A DNA stretch of 41,010 nt from an uncultured Sphingosinicella sp. (GTDB lineage Bacteria > Pseudomonadota > Alphaproteobacteria > Sphingomonadales > Sphingomonadaceae): the NCBI GenBank assembly GCA_946886275.1, contig CAMPIH010000003.1:1-41010 (forward strand), given 5' to 3'. Shown here piece after piece: positions 31,559 through 39,907 of the stretch. A program made the translations under genes and the position numbers. Below the pieces are notes generated by a model that worked only from the letters and a program-made list of their open reading frames with translations, did not search any database and had not been told where the DNA came from. How positions within the stretch are numbered: position 1 is the first letter of the stretch; each line of letters opens with the position of its first letter.

Positions 31559-32482
31559 TCAGAGAGCCAGGCGCCGCCTGACCAGGCCCGGTGTGTCGAG
31601 CAGGGCCACGGGATCGACGGTAACCTTGCCCGATTTGGGGCAGGCGTGGATCACCAGCAGATCGTCCACCATCAGGCCGGCATCGCCGTCGCACAGGACG
31701 AGGTCGCCTCGCCGCAACGGCGTGCCCGGCGCGATCTCGGTGCCGAGCAGGCGCTGCTGGTCCGCCAGGCGAGGCGCCGGCATTCCGCACAGGATCAGGG
31801 CGAGCTGGACGAGGCCGGCGCCGTCGATCCCGTTCAGCGTTCGTCCGCCGGGCAGATAGGGAGCGCCGATCAGCCGCTCGGCGACGATGACGGGATCCTC
31901 TTCATGCTCGCCGATGGGCCGCAAATGGCTGCTCGACACGCAGCCATATTCGGTGGTGAGGCAGGGGCCGTGCTCGTCGCCATGAAGGCGCGAACCCATC
32001 GGAAGGCTGGCGAGCAGCGGGGACGTGATATGTTCGTCCGCGGCGACCGGAGCGAATTTTTCGCAAACGATGTGGGTCGCAGGAATCGGATCGGTCAGCG
32101 CGATCGCCTCGACATAGCCGACGACATGATCGCCGGCGCCATAGCCCCAGGCCCAGCCCCCGGCATATTCCAGGACCGCAAAGTCCTCGCCGGGCAGAAG
32201 CTCCGAGACCGCGTCGCCCTCGGTCTTCGGATTGGGCCAGACGAAGGCAGCGCGGGAGCCGCAGCTTCGAAGCAGCCGACGGGCATAATGCGGCGCGATG
32301 ATCTGCCCGGCCAGATCGATGTCGGCCAGGTCGCGGCGAAAAGCGTGGATTCGGGAGTCGAGCGGAAGCGACGGCCCGGTCAGGCGGAAATGCTCACCCG
32401 TGCTGGAGGAGGATTCCCCGCTCGCGGCTGAGCTTTCGGCCGCCGGCGCCGTCTTGCTCGAGGTTGCGTTCGAAACCTTCAA
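31559..32482 (-). CDS. NlpC/P60-like protein with catalytic cysteine replaced by glycine
   Basis: A 307-residue protein with an SH3-like N-terminal part (LPGEDFAVLEYAGGWAWGY) and an NlpC/P60 domain (YLPGGRTLNGIDGAGLVQLA). In active family members this motif reads G-I-D-C-S-G-L-V-Q, so here Cys and Ser are replaced by Gly and Ala. The later His (LLVIHACPKSG) is kept. I infer that peptidase activity is lost; binding or regulatory use is possible. The start is uncertain: the TTG at 32482 would overlap the MarR gene by 89 nt, and the recognisable part begins near FRLTGPSLPLDSRIHAFR. It usually neighbours an M17 peptidase, as here. Confidence 0.82.
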   Translation of the reverse strand: MKVSNATSSKTAPAAESSAASGESSSSTGEHFRLTGPSLPLDSRIHAFRRDLADIDLAGQIIAPHYARRLLRSCGSRAAFVWPNPKTEGDAVSELLPGEDFAVLEYAGGWAWGYGAGDHVVGYVEAIALTDPIPATHIVCEKFAPVAADEHITSPLLASLPMGSRLHGDEHGPCLTTEYGCVSSSHLRPIGEHEEDPVIVAERLIGAPYLPGGRTLNGIDGAGLVQLALILCGMPAPRLADQQRLLGTEIAPGTPLRRGDLVLCDGDAGLMVDDLLVIHACPKSGKVTVDPVALLDTPGLVRRRLAL

Positions 32483-32780
32483 GGAAGTCCTGTCCAGTGC
32501 TGGTTCGGGCGACGAAGACGTTGCGGCGATCGGTCTCGTCGCGAACCCGGCGCAGATAGCCGAGGGCGCCCAGCGTGTTCAAGGCGCGGGTGATGACCGG
32601 TTTCGACACTCCGAGAATCTGGGCGAGACCGCGGACCGTGTGCGGTCCCGGGGTCAAATAGACCAGCAGCATGAGCGCCATCTGACGGTTGGTGAGATCG
32701 GGTTGGCCGGACCTGACATAGTTGATCAGGGTGTTCATCCAGCCCTTGAGCGCTTGGTCCGCCACAATGTTGCTCCGCAT
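32394..32780 (-). CDS. MarR family transcriptional regulator
   Basis: A 128-residue winged-helix protein. The recognition region is TVRGLAQILGVSKPVITRAL and the wing GYLRRVRDETDRRNVFV, standard for MarR. The family works as a dimeric repressor that responds to phenolic or other small ligands. It sits between the leucyl aminopeptidase and the NlpC/P60-like gene on one strand, 92 nt after the former, and probably regulates these or itself. The C-terminal 20 residues overlap the possible start of the next gene. Confidence 0.9.
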   Translation of the reverse strand: MRSNIVADQALKGWMNTLINYVRSGQPDLTNRQMALMLLVYLTPGPHTVRGLAQILGVSKPVITRALNTLGALGYLRRVRDETDRRNVFVARTSTGQDFLEGFERNLEQDGAGGRKLSRERGILLQHG

Positions 32781-32872
32781 CGCTCGAGGTCGACGTTTCG
32801 GGGCTACAACCAGTCAGGACCGCTTTCGTTTCCGTAGAATCAAGGGTTTCGACGCAAAAATCATTTATTTCG

Positions 32873-34255
32873 TCAGCGTTCGTACCGCCCGCGAAGCATT
32901 TCCCAGGCCGCCCGCATGCCGAGCGCGTCGCCACCCTTGGGCCGTCCGGGCCTGCCGGCGGAGCGCCAGGCGAAGGTATCGAAATGTGCCCAGGCCATGC
33001 CCTCAGGGACGAATTTCTGGAGGAAAAGGGCGGCGGTGACCGAGCCTGCCATCGGCGCGTCCGAGACGTTGCCGAGATCGGCGATGTCGGACGACAGCAT
33101 CTCCTCATAATGCTTCCACAGCGGCATTCGCCAGAGCGGGTCGGAAATCCTGGTGCCGGCCTCGAGCAAGGCCGAAGCGAGCAGATCGTCATTGGCGAAC
33201 AAAGCCGGCAGGTCCGGTCCCAGGGCGACCCGGGCGGCGCCGGTAAGGGTGGCGAAATCGAGGATGAGCTCGGGCTCTTCCTCGGCGGCGCGGGCGAGCG
33301 CATCGCCCAGGATCAGCCGGCCCTCGGCGTCGGTATTGCCGACCTCGACGGTAAGGCCCTTGCGGCTTTTCAGGATGTCGCCGGGACGGAAGGCGGCGCC
33401 GGAAACGGCATTCTCGACCGCCGGGATCAGCAGATGGAGCCGGACGGGCAGATTGGCCTTCATGATCAATCGGGCGAGGCCGAGCGCGTGCGCCGCGCCG
33501 CCCATGTCCTTCTTCATCAGCCGCATCCCCGACGAAGGCTTGATGTCGAGGCCGCCGCTGTCGAAGCAGACGCCCTTTCCGACCAGAGCCAATCTGGGAT
33601 GACGTTGATCGCCCCAGTGGAGCTCGATGAGCCGCGGCGCCCGCTCCGGACTGGCGGCGGCGCCGACCGCGGCGACCATCGGATAGCCTTCCTTGAGCTC
33701 GTGATCGCGGACCACGTTCGACTTGGCACCGCAGGAATCGGCGACGGCGAGGACGGCAATCTCGAGCTCTTCGGGTCCGAGATCGCCCGCCGGCATGTTG
33801 ACGAGATCGCGCACCAGGAAGGTGGATTCGGCGGCGAGCACTGTCTCGTCGATCCGGGCCGGCTCGTCGGTCAGCAGGACCCGAGGGCCCTTCGGCTCCT
33901 TCTTCTCCTTGTAGCGATCGAATCGATACTGGCCGAGAAGCCAGCCGAGGGTGGCCGGGCCGGGGCCCTGGCCGGCGACCCGGTAGGTTCCTTCCGGAAG
34001 TGCCTCGGCGGCGCGGGCGAGGCACCAGGGGCTGAGCTCCTGGACGTTGGCGACTCCGATCGCCGCCGACCAGCCGTCGTCGGGGAGCACCGCGAGCTGG
34101 AAGCCCTCGCCCTTGAAACCCTGGGCGGCGACCGAGTCGCGAATCCGGGGCGGCTGGGCGTTGAGCCAGGCTTCGAAGCCCTTCTTGTCGACCAGATGGA
34201 GCGATGTCGCCGGCTGGCCGCGGTCGGGCTGAAGCAGCTTCGAAATCTCGATCAT
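32873..34255 (-). CDS. Leucyl aminopeptidase family (M17) peptidase
   Basis: A 460-residue M17 enzyme. Metal and active-site motifs are present: VGKGVCFDSGGLDIKPSSGM, KKDMGGAA and NTDAEGRLILGDALA. It removes N-terminal residues from peptides in the cytoplasm using two metal ions. It is the shorter, PepB-like branch common in alphaproteobacteria rather than the long PepA. The N-terminal 150 residues are the variable macro-like domain. It is probably the first gene of a minus-strand unit with marR and the NlpC/P60-like gene. Confidence 0.94.
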   Translation of the reverse strand: MIEISKLLQPDRGQPATSLHLVDKKGFEAWLNAQPPRIRDSVAAQGFKGEGFQLAVLPDDGWSAAIGVANVQELSPWCLARAAEALPEGTYRVAGQGPGPATLGWLLGQYRFDRYKEKKEPKGPRVLLTDEPARIDETVLAAESTFLVRDLVNMPAGDLGPEELEIAVLAVADSCGAKSNVVRDHELKEGYPMVAAVGAAASPERAPRLIELHWGDQRHPRLALVGKGVCFDSGGLDIKPSSGMRLMKKDMGGAAHALGLARLIMKANLPVRLHLLIPAVENAVSGAAFRPGDILKSRKGLTVEVGNTDAEGRLILGDALARAAEEEPELILDFATLTGAARVALGPDLPALFANDDLLASALLEAGTRISDPLWRMPLWKHYEEMLSSDIADLGNVSDAPMAGSVTAALFLQKFVPEGMAWAHFDTFAWRSAGRPGRPKGGDALGMRAAWEMLRGRYER

Positions 34256-34398
34256 GGCGGCTCCCTGATGAATTCGGCTTCCTAATGAATGCGGCGCCCG
34301 CGTTCAAACTCGGGCGGCACAGTACCCCCGGAGACGAGTCTTTACCGGCCGCGTCTCCGCCGCTATCGAACGCGAGGGATCGGCAAAAGGTTTTTCCA

Positions 34399-34677
34399 AT
34401 GCGGACACATATAAGACTGACGGTGCTTGCGCTCGCCTGTGTGGCGGTGGTTCCGACGGCGCAGGGCTTCGCCCAGTCGTCGGAGACCGAGGCGAGCAAG
34501 AAGGAAGGCAAGAGCGCGCGCCAGCGCTTCGTCTGTCACAAGGCGATCGACACCGGCTCGCTCGTGAAGGGGCGGCGCCAGTGCACCCGGATCCGGGCTG
34601 AGCGGCCCAGCGACGCGGCGCAGCGCAAGGCGGCCGAAGTGCAGGAAAGCGACAGCGGCCGAACCGCCGGCCAGTAA
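34399..34677 (+). CDS. Small exported basic protein
   Basis: A 92-residue protein with a signal peptide (MRTHIRLTVLALACVAVVPT, cleavage near AQGFAQ) and a hydrophilic, basic mature part that has a cysteine pair (RFVCHKAIDTGS and RRQCTRIRAE). The cysteines could form one disulfide. I recall similar short periplasmic proteins in sphingomonads without known role. It is divergent from the aminopeptidase (143-nt gap) and followed by the 25-bp tandem repeats. Confidence 0.7.
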   Translation: MRTHIRLTVLALACVAVVPTAQGFAQSSETEASKKEGKSARQRFVCHKAIDTGSLVKGRRQCTRIRAERPSDAAQRKAAEVQESDSGRTAGQ

Positions 34678-34725
34678 TCGTCGGGGCGGGCCTTCGCGTC
34701 CGCCGGCAGCCATCATCACCTTCGG

Positions 34726-34825
34726 CCGATGATCGCCGTCAGGCGACGGGCCGACGATCGCCGTCAGGCGATGGGCCGATGATCGCCGTCAGGCGACGGG
34801 CCGATGATCGCCGTCAGGCGACGGG
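34726..34825. repeat. 25-bp tandem repeat, four copies, overlapping the rimO stop
   Basis: Units lie at 34726-34750, 34751-34775, 34776-34800 and 34801-34825. The first, third and fourth are identical and the second differs at two positions. Each contains TCGCCTGACGGCGA on the minus strand, a 5-bp stem with a TGAC loop. The fourth unit encodes the last residues and TGA stop of rimO, so the array repeats the gene's 3' end outward. The four hairpins in a row may also work as a transcript end for rimO and for the small gene upstream. Confidence 0.93.
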
Positions 34826-36145
34826 GACGCCGAACAGATCGTGCTCGTCGCTATCCTCGATCAGGACCCTGACGATATCGCCGGATTTGAGCCCGGCTGC
34901 ATCGCGCAGATGGACCTCGCCATCGATTTCCGGCGCATCGGCCTTTGAGCGGCCGGTGGCGCCGCCTTCGCCGTCGACCGCGTCGATGATCGCGTCGACG
35001 GTTCGCCCGATCTTCGCCTGGAGCTTGGCGGCGGAGATGGCGGCGCTCTTCGCCATGAAGCGGGCGTAACGCTCTTCCTTCACTTCTTCAGGCACGATTC
35101 CGGGAAGCCCGTTCGCGGCAGCGCCCTTGACCGGCTCGAACCGGAACGCGCCGACGCGGTCGAGCTGAGCCTCGTCCAGCCAGTCGAGAAGATAGTCGAA
35201 ATCCTCGTCGGTCTCGCCTGGGAAGCCGACGATGAAGGTCGATCGGATCGTGATGTCGGGGCAGATGTCGCGCCAGCCGCGGATCCGCTCGAGCACCTTC
35301 GCTTCGTTGGCCGGCCGCTTCATCGCCTTGAGCACCCTTGGGCTCGCATGCTGAAACGGGATGTCGAGATAGGGGAGGACCAGGCCTTCCGCCATCAGCG
35401 GAATGACCTTGTCCACGTGCGGATAGGGATAGACGTAGTGGAGCCTCACCCAGGCGCCGAACTTGCCAAGCTCGCGCGCAAGGTCGGTCATGTGGGCGCG
35501 GACCTCGCCGCCCTTCCACGGCCAGCTCGCGTGGCGGAGATCGACTCCGTAAGCGGACGTGTCCTGGCTGATGACGAGTAATTCCTTCGTCCCGGCCGCG
35601 ACCAGCTTCTCCGCCTCGCGGAGGATGGCGTCGGGGCGGCGGCTCGCCAGGTCGCCGCGAAGCGACGGGATGATGCAGAAGGCGCAGCGATGATTGCAGC
35701 CTTCCGAGATCTTCAGGTAGGAATAATGACGCGGAGTGAGCTTGAGGCCTGAATCCGGCACCAGGTTGAGATAGGCGGAAGGCGGCACCGGCGCGGCGAC
35801 ATGGACCGCGCCGACCACTTCCTCATATTGATGGGCGCCGGTCACGGCGAGGACGTTCGGAAATTTCTCCCTGATCAGCTCGGCTTCCTTGCCCATGCAG
35901 CCGGTGACGATGACTCGACCATTTTCCGCGATCGCCTCGCCGATCGCCTCGAGACTCTCCTCCTTGGCGGAATCGAGAAAGCCGCAGGTGTTGACGAGAA
36001 CGACGTCGGCGCCGGCATAATCCGGCGACATCTGGTAGCCGTCGGACCTCAGCTTTGTGAGGATTCGCTCCGAATCGACGAGGTTCTTCGGACAGCCGAG
36101 CGAAACCATGCCGACCTTGGGCGGGGTGGGGAGTTCGATTTCCAT
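34814..36145 (-). CDS. rimO: Ribosomal protein S12 methylthiotransferase RimO
   Basis: A 443-residue radical-SAM enzyme. The N-terminal cluster domain begins [19 protein letters not shown], the radical-SAM motif is CNHRCAFC, and a C-terminal TRAM domain closes it ([20 protein letters not shown]). It adds a methylthio group to the conserved aspartate of uS12. Similarity to E. coli RimO is strong through [20 protein letters not shown]. The ATG at 36145 ([12 protein letters not shown]) is preferred to one 15 nt upstream on family grounds. Its stop lies inside the 25-bp repeat array. Confidence 0.97.
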   Translation of the reverse strand: MEIELPTPPKVGMVSLGCPKNLVDSERILTKLRSDGYQMSPDYAGADVVLVNTCGFLDSAKEESLEAIGEAIAENGRVIVTGCMGKEAELIREKFPNVLAVTGAHQYEEVVGAVHVAAPVPPSAYLNLVPDSGLKLTPRHYSYLKISEGCNHRCAFCIIPSLRGDLASRRPDAILREAEKLVAAGTKELLVISQDTSAYGVDLRHASWPWKGGEVRAHMTDLARELGKFGAWVRLHYVYPYPHVDKVIPLMAEGLVLPYLDIPFQHASPRVLKAMKRPANEAKVLERIRGWRDICPDITIRSTFIVGFPGETDEDFDYLLDWLDEAQLDRVGAFRFEPVKGAAANGLPGIVPEEVKEERYARFMAKSAAISAAKLQAKIGRTVDAIIDAVDGEGGATGRSKADAPEIDGEVHLRDAAGLKSGDIVRVLIEDSDEHDLFGVPVA

Positions 36146-36181
36146 GGGAGCGCGCCACATAATGTGGGCGGCCCGATTTTC

Positions 36182-36412
36182 CTAGGGGGCGGACACGCCC
36201 TCGTCGTCGTTTGGCTCGAACTGGAGCAAGTCTCCCGGCTGACACGAAAGCGCCGCGCAAATCGCTTCGAGCGTGGAAAAGCGGATCGCCCGGGCCTTGC
36301 CCGTCTTGAGGATTGACAGATTGGCGAGAGTGATCCCGATCCGGTCGGCGAGCTCGGTCAGCGTCATTCGGCGCTCGTGGAGCAAGTCGTCGAGCTTGAC
36401 GGCGATCGCCAT
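36182..36412 (-). CDS. XRE family helix-turn-helix regulator
   Basis: A 76-residue Cro/CI-type DNA-binding protein: VKLDDLLHERRMTLTELADR with IGITLANLSILKTGKARAI. The short C-terminus (QPGDLLQFEPNDDEG) fits the YozG-like group that is regularly paired with DUF2975 membrane proteins. The start is one base after the stop of that partner, so the two are cotranscribed. It probably binds the palindromic site upstream of the pair and controls it. Confidence 0.9.
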   Translation of the reverse strand: MAIAVKLDDLLHERRMTLTELADRIGITLANLSILKTGKARAIRFSTLEAICAALSCQPGDLLQFEPNDDEGVSAP

Positions 36413-36413
36413 G

Positions 36414-36935
36414 TCAGACCGTCCCTTCCAGCTCTTCGCGCATGCGCGCGCCTTCGGCGAAGACGCGCGCAAGGACGAAGATGAGGAGAATGGCGAGCCA
36501 GCCGGTGACGGAGAAGCCGGCATCGAGCTCTACCGGATGGTCGGGGGTCGAGACGCTTTTGGCGATGGCGGCAATGACGAGACTGAGAATCTGGAGCGCA
36601 AGCAAGGCCCAGGCGATCGCCTGAAGTCGCCGCGCATTGGCGACGATGAATGCATCGCCTTCGCGAACGCTCTCGACGACTGACAGCAGCCGCTTGAGCA
36701 CGACGTAGTTCAGAGGGATGGTGGCGAGGCCGATCGTGGCGATCGTGCGCAACCCCAGGATCAACCGCTCCGTATCCGGCGATGGCGAAAGCTCGAAGGC
36801 GCTCATGATCCACTCTCGGTTCGGCATGACCGTCAGCAAAACCAGTATCGCCAATCCCATGACCCAGTTCAGGATGATCAGGATACGGAGCGCGACGTAG
36901 GCGACGGGAAGTGCGGGTGAATCGGATGCAGGCAT
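36414..36935 (-). CDS. DUF2975 family membrane protein
   Basis: A 173-residue protein with four hydrophobic segments (about residues 12-36, 62-84, 105-128 and 143-161), typical of DUF2975. The family occurs next to small XRE regulators, as here, and its role is not known; a sensor or regulator of the partner is one possibility. The loop LSVVESVREGDAFIVANARR matches the family pattern. It is the first gene of the pair, under the AT-rich operator region. Confidence 0.88.
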   Translation of the reverse strand: MPASDSPALPVAYVALRILIILNWVMGLAILVLLTVMPNREWIMSAFELSPSPDTERLILGLRTIATIGLATIPLNYVVLKRLLSVVESVREGDAFIVANARRLQAIAWALLALQILSLVIAAIAKSVSTPDHPVELDAGFSVTGWLAILLIFVLARVFAEGARMREELEGTV

Positions 36936-36949
36936 GGCATGATCCTCGA

Positions 36950-37011
36950 ATTATCGATATACGATAACCCAAAGCACGAATTACGGCAAGGTATATATTG
37001 ATTATCGATAT
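36950..37011 (-). promoter_or_regulatory. AT-rich promoter/operator of the DUF2975-XRE pair
   Basis: The 11-mer ATTATCGATAT occurs at 36950-36960 and again at 37001-37011, 51 bp apart. The first copy is part of a perfect palindrome TTATCG-ATATA-CGATAA (36951-36967), 16 bp upstream of the start codon. The whole stretch is far richer in A and T than its surroundings. The spacing and symmetry fit binding of a dimeric XRE regulator, with autoregulation inferred. Confidence 0.7.
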
Positions 37012-37393
37012 TTTGCGACCAGTGGTCCGATATCGAAAGTGCGCAGATGAGGGGAAGGGCGCCCTTGTCGCGACAAAGTTGCGGCTATCATGAATGGGAC
37101 CCTCAATGGTGCGCAGTGCGGATGTTTTCGCGCACTATTCTGGCCTAGGAACCGCCGGGATGCTTCTGGAGACCAAAGTGGAAGGGAGGGGCGCCAACAA
37201 GACGGCCCTCCTTACGTCTCAGTAGGTCGAGGCCATGCGCGGCTGGCTGGCACTGTGACCGCCGTTGCGGGACAGGATGTCGCGGGCCTGTTCGACCCTG
37301 CTGACGAACCGCTCGGCCGAGCGGTCGTTACTCCACTCGGCCTGTAGCGGCTCGGCTCGTCGCCGGGCCCTGATCGAGGATTAGGGCCGTCGG
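37012..37393. other. Intergenic stretch with no clear gene; possible coding remnant
   Basis: About 380 bases without a convincing start-to-stop gene. On the minus strand, 37380-37219 is open for 53 codons before TGA and reads like protein at the end (AERFVSRVEQARDILSRNGG), but has no ATG, GTG or TTG start and follows a TAA. It may be the remnant of a decayed gene. A plus-strand frame at 37090-37347 has no family features or good ribosome site. No terminator, repeat or RNA gene was recognised. Confidence 0.3.
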
Positions 37394-38290
37394 TCAGCGA
37401 GTGCGGTCGCCGATCATGAACGGCTCTTCACGCTGTCCTTGGGTGTCGCCGCCGCTGAACTCCGGCGAGCCGGCAGCAGGCTGGGCTGCGCGCTCACGCT
37501 CCTGAAGTTTCTCGTCTGCCTCGCGAACGAGCTCGTCCTTTTTCTCGCGGACCTGCTCGTCCGCCATAGTGCGCGCCTTTGCGCCGACTCTTCCGAGTTG
37601 CTCCTGCTCCTGACGGCTGATTGGGATCGAGCTGCCCAGGGCGGCGCCAGCTGCCGCGGCGATGAGTCCGCCGATCAGCGGATTGCCGTCGTAGAGGTCC
37701 TGCGCCTTGGAGAGACTCCTTCGTCCTGTCTCCGTCGTCGCCCTGCCGGATCGGCTTGCGGAATCCGACCAGGCGCGGCGCTTTTCACGGAACATCTCGC
37801 CCATGTCGTCGAGCCGCTGCCGAAAGCTGCGGTCGTCCTCGTCATGACCGCGCTCGAGCATGAAGAAATTGGCTCGGGCCATGTCACGGCGGCGCTGATA
37901 GGCGATCGGGTCCTCGCCTTCCCGCATCTCGACGGACGCCATGTGCGAGACATAGTCACGATGGTGGATGTCGAGATCCTTGTCGTGCGACTTCCATGGC
38001 TTGCGGCTTCCGTCGCTCTTCAGGGTCGGGAACTTGCTGTCCTTGTCGCTCACCAGCCAGATCGCGCCGGCCGCGATCAGACCGAGCGCGATCGGATTGC
38101 GGCGAGCGCCGTCGACGAGCATTCGCGCATCGACATCATTCTCGTCCGCCTTGTCGAGCAGGGCGTTGAAGAGATTTCGGAAATTGAGCTGGTCGCCGAT
38201 CCTGTCGACGGTCCGGCTCATGTCTTCCTGGGTGCGGCGGATATCCTGCTCGATCGCAGCGGGATCTTCAGTGGTCGGATCGGTCATCAT
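37394..38290 (-). CDS. DUF3618 family membrane-associated protein
   Basis: A 298-residue protein with the DUF3618 N-terminal segment IEQDIRRTQEDMSRTVDRIG and a membrane helix at about residues 67-80 (NPIALGLIAAGAIWLVS). A long charged region (about 85-200) follows, then a second glycine-rich helix (NPLIGGLIAAAAGAALGSSI). The C-terminus is a charged coil. It is the third gene of the operon with the holin-like and YqjD-like genes, with ATGA overlap. The family is linked to general stress in alphaproteobacteria; its role is unknown. Confidence 0.9.
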   Translation of the reverse strand: MMTDPTTEDPAAIEQDIRRTQEDMSRTVDRIGDQLNFRNLFNALLDKADENDVDARMLVDGARRNPIALGLIAAGAIWLVSDKDSKFPTLKSDGSRKPWKSHDKDLDIHHRDYVSHMASVEMREGEDPIAYQRRRDMARANFFMLERGHDEDDRSFRQRLDDMGEMFREKRRAWSDSASRSGRATTETGRRSLSKAQDLYDGNPLIGGLIAAAAGAALGSSIPISRQEQEQLGRVGAKARTMADEQVREKKDELVREADEKLQERERAAQPAAGSPEFSGGDTQGQREEPFMIGDRTR

Positions 38291-38808
38291 CTGTTCTCCA
38301 TGTGGAGGTCGCCTCGAGCGGCATCGGGCGTCCGATTGAGGGTTCGCCGGGTCCGATCCGGCGAAAGATGTGTCGCGCTCATCTTGCTGGCCCCGGCCCG
38401 GTAGAGGCCATAGGCGAGCGCGAGCGTGGCGAGGCCCACGATGAGGGTCGCGAGACCGAGATTCTCGATGGCGTCGCCGAGGAGGAAGGCGAGTCCCATG
38501 AGGACAACGCCCAGTCCGGCGATTCCCACCACGGCCGCGCCCGCCATGCTTCCGACGGCGGTCTTGACCTCGGCGGTCGACTCCCGGATCTCCGCCTTGA
38601 GCAGATTGAGCTGCTGTTCGGCAAGCTGCGAACCCTGACCGGCCAGTTGCTTGAGCAGATCGACGACATTGTCGCCGCTGCCCGTATTGCTGGCGCGGGC
38701 CATGGCGTCGCTGCCGCCCGAACCCATCGCCGTGCCCGGTTCCTGGCGCGAAGGGTTGAGGATCAGCGGCTCGCTGGGATCGGTGACGGTTGATTTAGGG
38801 GGCGTCAT
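38287..38808 (-). CDS. Phage holin-like (Holin-X / DUF1469) membrane protein
   Basis: A 173-residue protein. The N-terminal 45 residues are polar and likely disordered. A helix (VVDLLKQLAGQGSQLAEQQL and LLKAEIRE) is followed by two membrane segments at about 86-108 and 115-135. This matches the 'phage holin family' proteins found on chromosomes beside DUF3618 and YqjD-like genes; no phage gene is nearby. It probably affects membrane properties under stress. It is coupled on both sides by 4-nt overlaps. Confidence 0.88.
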   Translation of the reverse strand: MTPPKSTVTDPSEPLILNPSRQEPGTAMGSGGSDAMARASNTGSGDNVVDLLKQLAGQGSQLAEQQLNLLKAEIRESTAEVKTAVGSMAGAAVVGIAGLGVVLMGLAFLLGDAIENLGLATLIVGLATLALAYGLYRAGASKMSATHLSPDRTRRTLNRTPDAARGDLHMENR

Positions 38809-39308
38809 ACGAACTCTCCCGTGGAATTCTGCGCCGACCCCGGCTCCCGCCAGGAGGCGCTGAATGCTGGTTCATCGGCCGGCCTGAACTGCGACGGTGA
38901 CTGGCCAATCGCGCTCGCGGGCTCGCCGCCGGCCTTCAGAATCCGCGCGGCAGCGAAACCGGCAGCGGCGCAGCCGAGGAGGAAAGCGCCCGGTCGTTCG
39001 CGCGCGAAATTCTCGACGTCGCCGACCAGCTGGCGTGAGTCCTTCCGCTCGATCGTGTCGGCAAAGTGCTGGATCTGCTCGGCGCTCTTCTGGAGCGTCG
39101 ACTTGAGCCAGGCGGGGGTGCCGTCGTCCAGCTCGCCTACAGTCCGCTGCATCGCCGAGGAAACCGACTTGGCCTGATCGGCCGCTATGTGCTTGCGCGA
39201 ATCCACTTCGCTGTGGAGGCGATTGGCCGCCGAGCTGCTCAAGTGCTGTGCATCGGAACGAAGCTCGCTGCCCGCTCCGCCCGCTTGTTGGGATGGAGGT
39301 TGTTGCAT
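38805..39308 (-). CDS. YqjD/ElaB-like membrane-anchored stress protein
   Basis: A 167-residue protein starting at ATG 39308 with AGGAAGG upstream. The polar N-terminus (MQQPPSQQAGGAGSELRSD) leads to a long helical region (about 25-110), and a short hydrophobic anchor near ARERPGAFLLGCAAAGFAAA. This resembles YqjD-type proteins that link ribosomes or other partners to the membrane. The candidate general-stress promoter lies directly upstream. The stop overlaps the next start (ATGA), so it leads a three-gene operon. Confidence 0.8.
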   Translation of the reverse strand: MQQPPSQQAGGAGSELRSDAQHLSSSAANRLHSEVDSRKHIAADQAKSVSSAMQRTVGELDDGTPAWLKSTLQKSAEQIQHFADTIERKDSRQLVGDVENFARERPGAFLLGCAAAGFAAARILKAGGEPASAIGQSPSQFRPADEPAFSASWREPGSAQNSTGEFV

Positions 39309-39339
39309 GGTCTGCCTTCCTGTTCGTGATGCTGAATCG

Positions 39340-39365
39340 AACAGGCCCCGCCGGGTGGGAGTTCC
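39340..39365 (-). promoter_or_regulatory. Candidate EcfG-type general-stress promoter
   Basis: On the minus strand GGAAC (39365-39361) and TGTT (39343-39340) are separated by 17 bp. This is close to the alphaproteobacterial EcfG consensus GGAAC-N16/17-CGTT. The -10 element lies about 31 nt before the ATG of the YqjD-like gene, leaving a leader of roughly 25 nt. The gene types downstream are typical members of that regulon. Confidence 0.6.
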
Positions 39366-39560
39366 CACGCAGATCGCCGGTTTCGGTCGATCGTGGCCAG
39401 GATGGGACCGCAGGCAAGCTCCCGATGCGATTGGAAGAAAAGCGCGTCGGTGCCACGCTCGCCGGGCCGGTCCGTTCCTTCCCGGCTCGCATCCGTCCGG
39501 CCGCGACACAAAGAGCCGGATGACCTATGAAATCGTGACCAGGCCGCCGAGGATCCAGCC

Positions 39561-39848
39561 ATGAACAACCCGCCGAGACCCTATAAGAGCACCCCGGTGT
39601 TCGATGAGGATAGCCTGCCGGCTGGACTTCGACGGGAGCATCGCACCAAGGAAGGGGTCTGGGGTGTGATCCGCGTGTTGAAGGGCGAGCTTCGCTACCG
39701 CGTGCTCGATCCCGTTTCGGAAACCATCATCGACCCCGATCACCCGGGGCTCGTGCTTCCGAACCAGCCTCATCTCGTCGAGCCGCTCGGCGCCATGCAG
39801 ATGCAGGTCGACTTTTATGACCGGGATCCGTCCACGAACCTGGACTGA
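39561..39848 (+). CDS. DUF1971 family small protein (TehB-like cupin)
   Basis: A 95-residue protein: VFDEDSLPAGLRREHRTKEG, WGVIRVLKGELRYRVLDP and PNQPHLVEPLGAMQMQVDFY. This is the small beta-barrel fold fused or related to tellurite-resistance protein TehB. The three His-containing parts suggest a cupin-like pocket. It is a single gene divergent from the stress operon. Its link to tellurite is by family name only. Confidence 0.88.
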   Translation: MNNPPRPYKSTPVFDEDSLPAGLRREHRTKEGVWGVIRVLKGELRYRVLDPVSETIIDPDHPGLVLPNQPHLVEPLGAMQMQVDFYDRDPSTNLD

Positions 39849-39907
39849 TGCGACTCCACGATCTGTCCGTCAGCGGGTGCTGACCGAAGGGCTTGATCCC
39901 GGGATCC

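Noticed and set aside
34726..34825. CRISPR-like array
   Set aside because: The four 25-bp units are directly adjacent with no spacers, and no cas genes are seen.
37090..37347. Plus-strand 85-codon frame in the intergenic region
   Set aside because: No family features, no ribosome site, codon use unlike neighbours.
38287..38808. Holin-like gene as sign of a prophage
   Set aside because: No other phage gene is present; this family with DUF3618 and YqjD-like partners is ordinary on alphaproteobacterial chromosomes.
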